Shown: positions 1-6,911 of the stretch, piece by piece
Numbering within the stretch: the stretch's first letter is position 1
How the letters are laid out: every line of letters starts with the position of its first letter
Origin: CALHVX01 sp051027215
GTDB taxonomy: Bacteria > Pseudomonadota > Gammaproteobacteria > Pseudomonadales > Azotimanducaceae
NCBI GenBank assembly: GCA_051027215.1
Contig: JBPCXR010000376.1
Coordinates: 1-11,065 of the forward strand
DNA length: 11,065 nucleotides
Direction of reading: 5' to 3'
Position numbers and translations under genes: made by a program
Notes under the pieces: model-generated
The model's database searches: none
Seen by the model: the letters and a program-made list of their open reading frames with translations, nothing else
Told to the model about the DNA's origin: nothing

Positions 1-371
1 CCGATAACCTCGAACTCTCTTGGCACGTAGCCAACGCCGATGCCGAACAACAATCGCCCAGCAGACAGTACGTCGATCCCAGCAAGCTCCTTCGCCAGTA
101 CCACTGGATTGCGTTGCGCCAAAAGAATGATGCCAGAACCCAACTTCAGGTTACGGGTCTGCCCGGCGGCAAAGGCCAGAGTGGCAACCGTATCGAGCAT
201 GGGAAAGTCTGGTGGGATGGGCGACGGTGGCTCCTGAGGATCGATAGCGACTACGTGCTCACCGGTCCAAGCAGACTCAAATCCACTCTGTTCCAGACAC
301 TGGAGAATGGTGGCAATAGCCTCAGGCACACCCAATGGGCCATTATTGAATCCGAAGTAGCCGATCTTCAT
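1..371 (-). CDS. LLM-class flavin/F420-dependent oxidoreductase, N-terminal part (cut by window edge)
   Basis: The reverse strand reads from an ATG at 371 for 123 codons and runs off the left edge without a stop. The protein begins MKIGYFGFNNG and carries hallmarks of the bacterial luciferase-like monooxygenase superfamily: WTGEHV at residues 35-40, QRNPVVLAKELAGIDVLSAG at 86-105, and the glycine-rich GIGVGY segment at 110-115. These belong to the first half of the TIM barrel. Family members use reduced FMN or coenzyme F420 to oxidise or oxygenate cyclic or carbonyl substrates in the cytoplasm. The sequence resembles the subgroup usually annotated as TIGR03619 F420-dependent oxidoreductase, but which cofactor is used cannot be told from this fragment. 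A weak AGGGA Shine-Dalgarno lies just upstream of the start. The gene diverges from the epoxide hydrolase gene across about 208 bp. Confidence 0.88.
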   Translation of the reverse strand, partial: MKIGYFGFNNGPLGVPEAIATILQCLEQSGFESAWTGEHVVAIDPQEPPSPIPPDFPMLDTVATLAFAAGQTRNLKLGSGIILLAQRNPVVLAKELAGIDVLSAGRLLFGIGVGYVPREFEVI

Positions 372-579
372 GAGAATCCCTAGTGCGCTGTTTGCGACCA
401 TGGTCTCACCTAGCGTGCAGGCTGAGCAATCGCCGCATTCCGAACCGCACCGTGCCTCCATAGCCTCGGCTTTCAAATCACCGTTGAAGCGCCTACTCTA
501 GAAATCACCGGCTTAGGTTGTGGCGCTAGAACAGGAACGAAGCAATGAGCTTATCGAAGAAGTCCGCCGAGATGGTCGT
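372..579. promoter_or_regulatory. Divergent intergenic region between LLM oxidoreductase and epoxide hydrolase genes
   Basis: About 208 bp separate two divergent starts, so promoters for both genes should lie here. The clearest element is a perfect 10-bp palindrome at 396-405 (listed separately). I found no -35/-10 pair in either direction good enough to call: TTGAAG at 484-489 and TAGAAA at 499-504 are badly spaced. The right part (520-579) could instead code for an N-terminal extension of the hydrolase if its GTG at 520 is the start. Confidence 0.5.
396..405. promoter_or_regulatory. Perfect palindrome GACCATGGTC, candidate operator
   Basis: GACCATGGTC reads the same on both strands. It lies 25 bp upstream of the LLM oxidoreductase start, in the divergent intergenic region. 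It shares the half-sites GACC-N2-GGTC with the palindrome at 5754-5763, in the other transporter/oxygenase divergent region. A manual scan found no other GACC-N2-GGTC in the window. The operator role is inferred; the regulator is not in this window. Confidence 0.35.
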
Positions 580-1542
580 ATGAGCGTTCCCAGGGTTAAT
601 CAGCGGCGCGTGCCTACCAACGACATCCAGCTCAACGTTGCCGAGAGCGGCGATGGCCCCTTAGTTCTACTGTTGCACGGATTTCCGGAGAGTTGGTATT
701 CCTGGAGGCATCAATTCGAGCCGTTAGCGGCTGCGGGTTATCACGTCGTCGCCCCAGACATGCGTGGCTACGGCAATAGCGACAAGCCTGAGGCGATCAG
801 CGCCTACAACCAGGTCGAAGTAGTAAACGACATCGTCGGCTTGATCCCCGCGTTGGGGCACGAGCGCGCTATTGTCATCGGCCATGACTGGGGAGCACCA
901 ACCGCGTGGAGTAGCGCTCTACACTATCCAGAAAAGGTCAGCGCGGTGGGCGCATTGTCTGTGCCTTTCACGCCTCGCGCAGCACAAGCGCCTATGGCTA
1001 CCATGCGGGAAGTGTTCAAAGGCCAATTCTTTTACCAGTTGTACTTTCAAGAGCCAGGTGTAGCTGAGGCAGAATTCGAGAAAGATCTGCGTACGGCATT
1101 AAAGAAATTTCTGATCATGGGAGCCGGCGAGACTGATCTCTTGAGTCTTCCCGCCAAGCAGGAACATGATGATCTGCTCTCTAGCCTACCCAATCCAAAA
1201 AATTTACCGCGCTGGCTTGGTGAAGCTGATCTAGATTTCTATACAGCGGAATTTACGCGCTCCGGTATGCGCGGCCCACTGAACTATTACCGCAATCATG
1301 ACTTGACTTGGGAGCTAACAGCAGGGGCTCCGATACAGATTGAGCAACCAGCCATGTTTGTTGCCGGAGCCAAAGATGGCGTCATTTTGATGGCTGCCGA
1401 GGCGCTCACACAGCTGCCGCAGCGAGTACCGGACCTACGCATCAACGAACTGATTCCAGATATCGGTCACTGGACACAGCAAGAGGCTCCGGATGCAGTC
1501 AATGCGGCGCTGTTGCGCTTTCTAAATATGGTTGGGCACTAA
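580..1542 (+). CDS. Epoxide hydrolase (alpha/beta-hydrolase fold)
   Basis: The product is 320 residues from the ATG at 580. It should open an epoxide to a vicinal diol by the two-step Asp ester mechanism, in the cytoplasm. Visible motifs, in order: oxyanion-hole HGFPESW at 33-39; nucleophile elbow GHDWGA with nucleophile Asp103; cap-domain tyrosines that could polarise the epoxide near 152/155 (YQLYFQ) and 236/237 (NYYRN); acid Asp266 (GAKDG); and catalytic His297 (GHWTQ). An HDWG elbow is typical of epoxide hydrolases, while haloalkane dehalogenases differ in cap residues. An in-frame GTG at 520 would add 20 residues. I prefer 580 because GAGA (569-572) lies 7 nt upstream and SVP(R/T)V is the usual beginning of such proteins. 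The acyl-CoA dehydrogenase gene follows after 53 bp, probably in the same operon. Confidence 0.92.
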   Translation: MSVPRVNQRRVPTNDIQLNVAESGDGPLVLLLHGFPESWYSWRHQFEPLAAAGYHVVAPDMRGYGNSDKPEAISAYNQVEVVNDIVGLIPALGHERAIVIGHDWGAPTAWSSALHYPEKVSAVGALSVPFTPRAAQAPMATMREVFKGQFFYQLYFQEPGVAEAEFEKDLRTALKKFLIMGAGETDLLSLPAKQEHDDLLSSLPNPKNLPRWLGEADLDFYTAEFTRSGMRGPLNYYRNHDLTWELTAGAPIQIEQPAMFVAGAKDGVILMAAEALTQLPQRVPDLRINELIPDIGHWTQQEAPDAVNAALLRFLNMVGH

Positions 1543-1595
1543 GCCAGCCGCACAAAACCTAACGTGGCCGTCGGTACACCTTAAGGGAGAGGCAA

Positions 1596-2798
1596 ATGTT
1601 GAACTTATCGATTCCTGAACACGTTCGACCGATTCGAGACAAAGTCCTGCAGTTCATCGAGCAGGAAATCTACCCCGTGGAACAGGAACTGACCGAGGAC
1701 AAGGTCAGTTCGCGCCGCGGCGAGGTGATGCGCAAGCTCATGGGGAGTGCCAAGGCGCAGGGCTTATGGGCGCTCGGTCACCCAGAGGAACTGGGCGGTG
1801 GCGGGCTGCCATTCATGGACTATGTATTCGTGAACGAAGTAGTTGGCCGCAGCGAAGTGGCCATGGTCGCTCTGGGGACTCACTCGTTACAAGACTCGAT
1901 CATGCTGCATAGATATGCGAACAGCGAGTGGCGAGACAAGTATCTGCGCCCCCTGGTCGATGGCGAAGTGTTTCCAAGCTTTGGCATGACAGAACCAGAT
2001 GTTGCGAGCTCCGATCCAACTCAGCTGCAAACCCGCGCTGTGCTTGAAGGCGATGAGTGGGTCATCAACGGTCGTAAATGGTTCACTTCCGGCGCCGGAA
2101 ATGCTGCCTATACAACCGTGATGGTACGCACCGAAGAACCGCCAACCCCAGACCGGGCGGCCTTTTCTATGATCGTAGTACCCACGGACACACCGGGATA
2201 CAACATCATTCGAGATGTAAAAGTCATGGGTCAAGCAGACGGTCACTATGAAGTCGCTTACGACAACGTACGCGTGCCGAAGGACAATCTTCTTGGGCCC
2301 CGTGGGCAGGGATTTAAGATTGCCCAGGACCGCTTGGGGCCGGGTCGCATCTTTCATTGTATGCGCTGGCTCGGTCAGGCGCAGCGCGCCTTCGACCTGA
2401 TGTGCGAACGGGCCAACAACCGTGTTGCCTTCGGTAAGCCGCTGGCAGGTCATCAACAGATTCAGAAGTTCGTGTTCGACTCTGCTGCTGAAATCCAGGC
2501 TAGCCGCCTGCTCACTCTGCATGCAGCACAGAAGATCGACCAGGGAGACGAAGCGCGAGTGGAGATCGGGTTGATTAAAGTCTACGGCGCGCAGATGCTA
2601 CATAATGTCATCGATCGTGCTGTTCAAGTTCACGGCGCGCTGGGCGTTACTGAAGATACGCCACTAGAACGTATGTATCGTCATGCACGGTTCGCAAGAA
2701 TCTATGACGGCGCCGACGAAGTACACGTACAAAACACTGGCACTCGAATTCTACGAGCTTTCGCTAACGGCGAAGGGTTCGATTTTGGACTACGCTAA
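1596..2798 (+). CDS. Acyl-CoA dehydrogenase, ACAD10/11-like (Asp at catalytic base position)
   Basis: This 400-residue flavoprotein has the normal acyl-CoA dehydrogenase length: an N-terminal helical domain (about 1-125), a middle beta domain with MTEPDVASSD at 131-140 and WVINGRKWFTSGAGNA at 155-170 (FAD and substrate contacts), and a C-terminal helical domain with ANNRVAFGKPLAGHQQIQ and QVHGALGVTEDTPLERMYR. It would introduce an alpha,beta double bond in an acyl-CoA using FAD, passing electrons to ETF. The catalytic base loop reads IYDGADEVH, so Asp371 stands where most family members have Glu (IYEGT). An ADG-(P/A)-DEVH loop is typical of the ACAD10/ACAD11-like branch, some members of which handle hydroxylated or branched acyl-CoAs; applying that here is inference. 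A strong SD (GGGAGAGG, 1585-1592) precedes the ATG. The SnoaL-like gene starts 21 bp downstream. Confidence 0.95.
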   Translation: MLNLSIPEHVRPIRDKVLQFIEQEIYPVEQELTEDKVSSRRGEVMRKLMGSAKAQGLWALGHPEELGGGGLPFMDYVFVNEVVGRSEVAMVALGTHSLQDSIMLHRYANSEWRDKYLRPLVDGEVFPSFGMTEPDVASSDPTQLQTRAVLEGDEWVINGRKWFTSGAGNAAYTTVMVRTEEPPTPDRAAFSMIVVPTDTPGYNIIRDVKVMGQADGHYEVAYDNVRVPKDNLLGPRGQGFKIAQDRLGPGRIFHCMRWLGQAQRAFDLMCERANNRVAFGKPLAGHQQIQKFVFDSAAEIQASRLLTLHAAQKIDQGDEARVEIGLIKVYGAQMLHNVIDRAVQVHGALGVTEDTPLERMYRHARFARIYDGADEVHVQNTGTRILRAFANGEGFDFGLR

Positions 2799-2819
2799 CC
2801 CACTGCACAGGAGGCCCAG

Positions 2820-3257
2820 ATGAGTAAGATCGAGGATCGGTTGCAAGCCATCGAAGATCGCGAAGAAATCCGCGAACTCACCGCTCGCTATTGTCATGCA
2901 ATCGCAGCGGCTGACGTGGACGCTATTGTGGGCCTATTTTGCGAAGATGGATCCTTTTGCATAAACGGCCAGGTCACCACCGGCACTGCGGCGCTAACGG
3001 AATTCTACTCCACCTTTTCTGAAACTCCGCCAAGGCCGTTCGTTCAGAACCACGTCATCGATGAACTGAGCAAAACGGAAGCCCGGGCCAGGTGTTCAGC
3101 GGAAATCCGTCTTGTTCAAGATGGCGTCGCAGTCACCGGTGCCGGCTGGTACACCGATTCCTTTCGGCGAGTCGATGGTCACTGGAAATTCTCTGAACGC
3201 CAGTTCCACATATTTCACATGGTCCCACTCAGTGAGGGATGGGCCAACTCAGCATAG
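2820..3257 (+). CDS. SnoaL-like / NTF2-fold protein
   Basis: This 145-residue protein has the standard SnoaL_4-type layout: an N-terminal helix pair (IEDREEIRELTARYCHAI, 11-28), then the conserved LFCEDGSF turn (39-46), NH at 77-78, and the C-terminal strands with WYTDSFRRVDGHWKFSER (110-127). The family is a small cone-shaped fold that includes polyketide cyclases, ketosteroid isomerase, limonene epoxide hydrolase and many catabolic hydratases or dehydratases, so the reaction cannot be assigned. It is cytoplasmic, with no signal peptide. The SD AGGAGG (2809-2814) is near consensus. It sits 21 bp after the acyl-CoA dehydrogenase gene and is almost surely co-transcribed with it, suggesting that it acts on the same intermediate. 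Its last 29 bp overlap the 3' end of the opposing amidohydrolase gene. Confidence 0.9.
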   Translation: MSKIEDRLQAIEDREEIRELTARYCHAIAAADVDAIVGLFCEDGSFCINGQVTTGTAALTEFYSTFSETPPRPFVQNHVIDELSKTEARARCSAEIRLVQDGVAVTGAGWYTDSFRRVDGHWKFSERQFHIFHMVPLSEGWANSA

Positions 3258-4098
3258 CTCTCACCGTCTTGCCAAACAGCCAAGCTTTTTCTTCTTGGCT
3301 AACACCGTCGCTATCGAGCAAGTAGTGCACAAGCTGCTCCCAAGTCTCCCCTGTCTGGTTACCACCATGGTCTGACGCCCACATGATGCGCTGCACGCCG
3401 AATGCGTCGATGGCTCGGTGCAAATGGGGAATCAAACCGGGTGAGGGGTACTCAAGCTCGCCAAACATCCCTTGGGCGTGACTCCACTTAAGCGCAACGT
3501 TCGGATAATCGGCAAGTTCCAACACCTTATCAAAGTACGGTACGTCAGGACCCGGATGACTTGAGCCGCCAGGCGTGTCTTCATCCAGCATACCGATGCC
3601 CGCCTCCATCGGCATGCCACAGTGATCAACAATGAAGCGTACTTGGGGATATTTCTGCAGGTACCGAGGCATCAATTCCACGTAGCCGGCGATAAAGAGA
3701 AATACCGGCATCCCAGAATGGTTGGCCACTGCGAAAATGTCATCGTAATCGCCGGAGCTGAACGCCTCTACTTCAGCTGCAGTGACGGCTGGAATCAACC
3801 GGATGGCGCGGGCATTCGGATCGTCTGCTGCGATTCGAATCAAACTCAGCACCTCGGGGTCTGTGCGTTCCACCCGTGCAACGTAGGCAAACCGGTCTGG
3901 ATGCAAAGCGGCTGCCAGCTCTACGGTTGGTCTGGTTGGTCTAAAGGTTCCGTTGGGAAGGCTATAGCCCGGGCCCCAAGTTTCCAGACCCCAGAACTCA
4001 TCCACCAAACAAGCTTGAATACCTAGCGTGTCCATCTCTGCCAGTACTTCATCAATACCGCCAGGGCCAAAATGGATCTGGGAATCAACGATATCCAT
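3229..4098 (-). CDS. Amidohydrolase-2 family protein with altered metal site
   Basis: This 289-residue TIM-barrel protein of the amidohydrolase_2 group starts DSQIHFG (5-11). It has a strand-6-type RFIVDHCGMP segment (154-163) and the C-terminal WASDHGG (240-246) with the invariant Asp243. Relatives include lactonases of the 2-pyrone-4,6-dicarbolactonase type and ring-acid decarboxylases. The first metal-binding His of the usual HxH is Gln7 (QxH), a form common in lactonase-like branches. The strand where a His is often found reads PVFLFIAG (131-138), with no His, so a metal-independent hydrolase or lactonase is plausible but not proven. The ATG at 4098 has GAGGG about 8 nt upstream. The gene follows the transporter by 36 bp on the same strand, most likely as one operon. 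Its 3' end overlaps the SnoaL-like gene convergently by 29 bp. Confidence 0.88.
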   Translation of the reverse strand: MDIVDSQIHFGPGGIDEVLAEMDTLGIQACLVDEFWGLETWGPGYSLPNGTFRPTRPTVELAAALHPDRFAYVARVERTDPEVLSLIRIAADDPNARAIRLIPAVTAAEVEAFSSGDYDDIFAVANHSGMPVFLFIAGYVELMPRYLQKYPQVRFIVDHCGMPMEAGIGMLDEDTPGGSSHPGPDVPYFDKVLELADYPNVALKWSHAQGMFGELEYPSPGLIPHLHRAIDAFGVQRIMWASDHGGNQTGETWEQLVHYLLDSDGVSQEEKAWLFGKTVRAMLSWPIPH

Positions 4099-4134
4099 AA
4101 GCTCTGCCCTCGCTGCGCATCGTATTTGTGCCCG

Positions 4135-5586
4135 TTATTCGCTGCCGGCTGCAGCAACCGACTCACGCGCTCGCCTGGCGGCGAGCGCCTCAACGATTTC
4201 TGCATGCCGAGCGCGGGTGAGATCGTGCTTCGAATAGAAGTACAAACACAGCACCGCAAAGCCCGAAACAATGGGACCAAACAGCAATCCAAGCCAGGTG
4301 ATGTGCTCTGGAGTTACCGCCGCTGCGGAGGTGATTTCTGTGCCACCAGGCCAACCGATCAGCCACAATGCAATGCCTGCAAAAAAAGTACCTAAACCTT
4401 GTGTGGCCTTCGACGAAAAGGAGGTAGCCGCGAAGAACATGCCCTCCTGACGTTTGCCCGTGTGCAATTCATGCTCATCGACAATGTCTGGAACCATAGA
4501 ATTGAACGTAATCAGTGCTTGGCAAACCACGAGCCCTTGCACAAAACGAAAGCAGACCAAAGTCCACAGCAACGTATCGCTGCCGTTTTCAGGAAACCAC
4601 TCAAGTAACCGCAATACCACAGGCACAATCTGCAACAACGCCCAGCCAGCAGTGCCAATCACCATGCAGGGTTTTTTGTCAAACCATTCGTTACAGCGGC
4701 GCACAAAACCAGCACCGATCAAGAAACCGACCGGGCTTGCAATAAAGAACGCCAAATTTTCTGTGCCGGCCAGCTCCCAGAAATAGGTATTCATGTGCAG
4801 GTTCAACGCTGAATCTACACCCACCATGGTAAAGACCACCAAAATCCCAGCAAACAGCCACGCAAACGACCGATTGCTGAGCGCAGAGCGGATTTCCCGC
4901 ACCAAATTCAGGGGAATTGCGCGTAGCGTACCCAACTGCATGCTAGCGCCAGGTTGCTGCAAGTACGGTATCCGATGATAAGTCCCCGCCAGACACACCA
5001 AGATGCTCAGGACCATGATGGCACCTAGGGTCATCGCAAAGGGGCTGTACGCAGCGCGATCAAACTGTCCGTTGGCGAAGGATTCTGACGCCGCAAAGAA
5101 GATGCCAAAACCAATGCCGTAGGACACCATGTAACCCAGGTAGCTACTGAAGTAGCGATACGCAACCACAGTGGTCCGCTCGTGAAAGTCCGGCGACAAC
5201 TCTGCCCCGAGTGACAGATGAGGCACGTAATAGAGAGTCATGGCGCCACGCGTCAACACCGCAAACACTACCAGCCACAAGAACAAACCCATCTGCCCAA
5301 ACTCAGGCGGTGAAAACAATAGATAGAAGCTCACGGCCATGGGCACTGCGGCCGCTAGAATAAAGGGGTGCCGGCGCCCCCACCGGGAACGCCAATTGTC
5401 CGAGAGATAACCTGCCAGTGGATCAGTGATCGCGTCAAACAATAGTGCGATAAACAGCGCAATGCCCACCAGCTTGGGATCGAGGCCTAAAACGGCGCTA
5501 TAGAAAAAGAAAAGATAGACATTAAAGCAGCCGTTCTTAATCCCCTCAGCCAGCTGACCAATGCCGTAGCTCGCCTTAGTGGCCAC
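4135..5586 (-). CDS. GPH-family (MFS_2) cation symporter homologue
   Basis: The product has 483 residues from the GTG at 5586 and is an inner-membrane transporter with about 12 hydrophobic segments. Diagnostic features of the glycoside-pentoside-hexuronide:cation symporter family are near the N-terminus: YGIGQLAEG (7-15), FDAITDPLAGYLSDNWRSRW (50-69, with the cation-site type Asp residues 51 and 55), then GRRHPF (70-75), and VPHLSLGAELSPDFHERTT (121-139). Such proteins import sugars with Na+ or H+, but homologues inside catabolic clusters often carry other, non-sugar substrates. Uptake of the substrate of this cluster is the likely job. The GTG has no good Shine-Dalgarno. The frame stays open upstream, and an ATT codon at 5661-5659, preceded by GGAGA at 7-nt spacing, would add 25 residues beginning (M)SEQTTPF; that may be the real start. 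Confidence 0.92.
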   Translation of the reverse strand: MATKASYGIGQLAEGIKNGCFNVYLFFFYSAVLGLDPKLVGIALFIALLFDAITDPLAGYLSDNWRSRWGRRHPFILAAAVPMAVSFYLLFSPPEFGQMGLFLWLVVFAVLTRGAMTLYYVPHLSLGAELSPDFHERTTVVAYRYFSSYLGYMVSYGIGFGIFFAASESFANGQFDRAAYSPFAMTLGAIMVLSILVCLAGTYHRIPYLQQPGASMQLGTLRAIPLNLVREIRSALSNRSFAWLFAGILVVFTMVGVDSALNLHMNTYFWELAGTENLAFFIASPVGFLIGAGFVRRCNEWFDKKPCMVIGTAGWALLQIVPVVLRLLEWFPENGSDTLLWTLVCFRFVQGLVVCQALITFNSMVPDIVDEHELHTGKRQEGMFFAATSFSSKATQGLGTFFAGIALWLIGWPGGTEITSAAAVTPEHITWLGLLFGPIVSGFAVLCLYFYSKHDLTRARHAEIVEALAARRARESVAAAGSE

Positions 5587-5675
5587 AGTTAAAGGTGGAA
5601 GCGACCCAGCGCCGGTGGCTGCTGTTGCTTGCCCACTGAAAGGTGTCGTCTGCTCGCTAATGTGGCGGTCTCCAA

Positions 5676-5689
5676 ATCCCTATTGGGAT
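5676..5689. promoter_or_regulatory. Inverted repeat ATCCC-N4-GGGAT over transporter promoter
   Basis: The 14-bp inverted repeat ATCCC-TATT-GGGAT overlaps the predicted -10 box and start-point region of the transporter promoter. Its position would suit a repressor that blocks that promoter. The arms are short, so the role is tentative. Confidence 0.3.
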
Positions 5690-5716
5690 AATGGGCACCA
5701 GCAAAAGTCCGGTCAA
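5688..5716 (-). promoter_or_regulatory. Predicted sigma-70-type promoter for transporter-amidohydrolase operon
   Basis: On the reverse strand, TTGACC (5716-5711; 5 of 6 matches to TTGACA) is followed after 17 bp by CATTAT (5693-5688; 4 of 6 matches to TATAAT). Transcription would start near 5681, leaving a leader of about 20 nt before the candidate ATT start at 5661, or about 95 nt before the GTG at 5586. Confidence 0.45.
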
Positions 5717-5751
5717 GCATCAGCAGCTGGCTCAACTTCCGATCGTATGAA

Positions 5752-5781
5752 TTGACCTAGGTCGTAGCGGATCCATAGAAT
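5752..5781 (+). promoter_or_regulatory. Predicted sigma-70-type promoter for first Rieske oxygenase gene
   Basis: TTGACC (5752-5757; 5 of 6 matches to TTGACA) and TAGAAT (5776-5781; 5 of 6 matches to TATAAT) are separated by 18 bp. The start point would fall near 5788, giving a short leader that holds the SD GGAGG (5796-5800) seven nt before the ATG at 5808. The -35 box and spacer are overlapped by the GACCTAGGTC palindrome. Confidence 0.55.
5754..5763. promoter_or_regulatory. Perfect palindrome GACCTAGGTC, candidate operator
   Basis: This is a perfect 10-bp palindrome lying over the -35 box and the start of the spacer of the predicted Rieske oxygenase promoter. A bound repressor here would block RNA polymerase. 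It has the same GACC-N2-GGTC pattern as 396-405, and these are the only two copies I find in the window. Confidence 0.45.
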
Positions 5782-5807
5782 CGACGAGCTAATGCGGAGG
5801 CCTGGGT

Positions 5808-6911
5808 ATGTCAGATTTACCTACACGAACGACAACTACCAGTGCGGTGGAGACAGTACCCGCTGAGCTAGCCGCAGCCGTTCGAGCATTGCCAGTTCTC
5901 GATGATCCGGTAGAAAGACCCGGCCCGACTGAAGCGGTCATTCCTGCGACCAGACAAGCGCGACCCATCCCCGCCGAAGGCAGCGACGGCTTGTTTACCC
6001 AGTCATGGTTCCCTATCTGTTTGGCCTCTGACATCGCCACAGGCGAGGTCCAAGGGTTCGACTTTCTCGACGGCCGGGTCGTTGTCTGGCGCGGGCGCGA
6101 CGGTCAAGCGCGGGTTACCAGTGCCTTTTGCCCTCACATGGGTGCAAGCCTGGAAGCTGGCGACGTAGTCGGCGATCGTGTGCGCTGTGCTTTCCACCAC
6201 TGGGAATACAACGCCAGTGGTCAGTGCGAGAAGACCGCCATTGGCGATTCGCCCCCAGAAAGCGCCTGTCTCTTTGTCTTCCCGTCGACAGAAAAGTACG
6301 GGCTGATTTGGGCGTTCAATGGCGAGCGCGCGTTGTATGAAATTCCGAGCTTTCCCTACACGGCGAACAGCTTGCTGATCAAAACCGTCGCACTACCAGA
6401 CTTAATGCCCGTTGACCCCTGGGTACAGTGCTGTAACACACCGGACATCCAGCACATTAAAACCTTGCATCGGGTAACGTTCGACGAAGCCGAATCGCCC
6501 ATGCAGTGGGGTGATTACAGCCTACAGTACGAGTTCCAGGGGTTCTTCGACTCAGGCAGTCGCGCAAGCTGGCAGGTCGGCGTATTTGGCACTTCCCTGT
6601 ACCACCAAAACGCCGAACTAGACGGCCGCTGGTTTGGATTTATGGCAGCGATGGGCTTGGTCCGGCCGGGCAATACCCGCAACTTCATGGTCTTGGCCGT
6701 CGAGAAAACGGATGATCCCGTAGCAGATCGCGAGTTCCTGGAGTATTGCTTGCTCACCGAGATCAGCATCGTTGGCGAAGATACCAACATCATGACGACG
6801 ATGAACTTTCGACCGGGAACACTCACCAAGTCCGACCGCGTCCTCGGTCACTACTTCAAGTTTTTACGCGAGTATCCAAGGGCCCATCCGTCATCCGAGT
6901 TCATCAAGTGA
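5808..6911 (+). CDS. Rieske [2Fe-2S] non-haem iron oxygenase, alpha subunit
   Basis: This 367-residue protein is an oxygenase terminal component. After a variable N-terminal tail (about 1-60) comes the Rieske domain, with cluster ligands Cys108, His110, Cys127 and His130 (CPHMG ... CAFHHW). The catalytic domain has NTPDIQHIKTLH (210-221), giving bridging Asp213 and iron ligands His216 and His221, and a likely third ligand Asp325 (VGEDTNI). It would hydroxylate or dioxygenate a ring or alkyl substrate using O2 and electrons from a separate ferredoxin/reductase. The spacing and length resemble the monooxygenase/demethylase-like groups, such as KshA-type, more than naphthalene dioxygenase; this is inference. 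The substrate is unknown. A strong SD (GGAGG, 5796-5800) decides the ATG. The gene diverges from the transporter and is convergent with the next amidohydrolase gene, so it appears monocistronic. Confidence 0.93.
   Translation: MSDLPTRTTTTSAVETVPAELAAAVRALPVLDDPVERPGPTEAVIPATRQARPIPAEGSDGLFTQSWFPICLASDIATGEVQGFDFLDGRVVVWRGRDGQARVTSAFCPHMGASLEAGDVVGDRVRCAFHHWEYNASGQCEKTAIGDSPPESACLFVFPSTEKYGLIWAFNGERALYEIPSFPYTANSLLIKTVALPDLMPVDPWVQCCNTPDIQHIKTLHRVTFDEAESPMQWGDYSLQYEFQGFFDSGSRASWQVGVFGTSLYHQNAELDGRWFGFMAAMGLVRPGNTRNFMVLAVEKTDDPVADREFLEYCLLTEISIVGEDTNIMTTMNFRPGTLTKSDRVLGHYFKFLREYPRAHPSSEFIK

Noticed and set aside
1887..2522. Long reverse-strand open frame (211 codons) inside the acyl-CoA dehydrogenase gene
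   Set aside because: It lies wholly antisense to a gene with unmistakable family motifs, and its translation shows no recognisable domain; it is a by-product of codon bias.
3364..3371. ACCATGGT palindrome resembling the core of the candidate operator
   Set aside because: It lies inside the amidohydrolase coding region and lacks the outer G and C of GACC-N2-GGTC, so it is probably chance.
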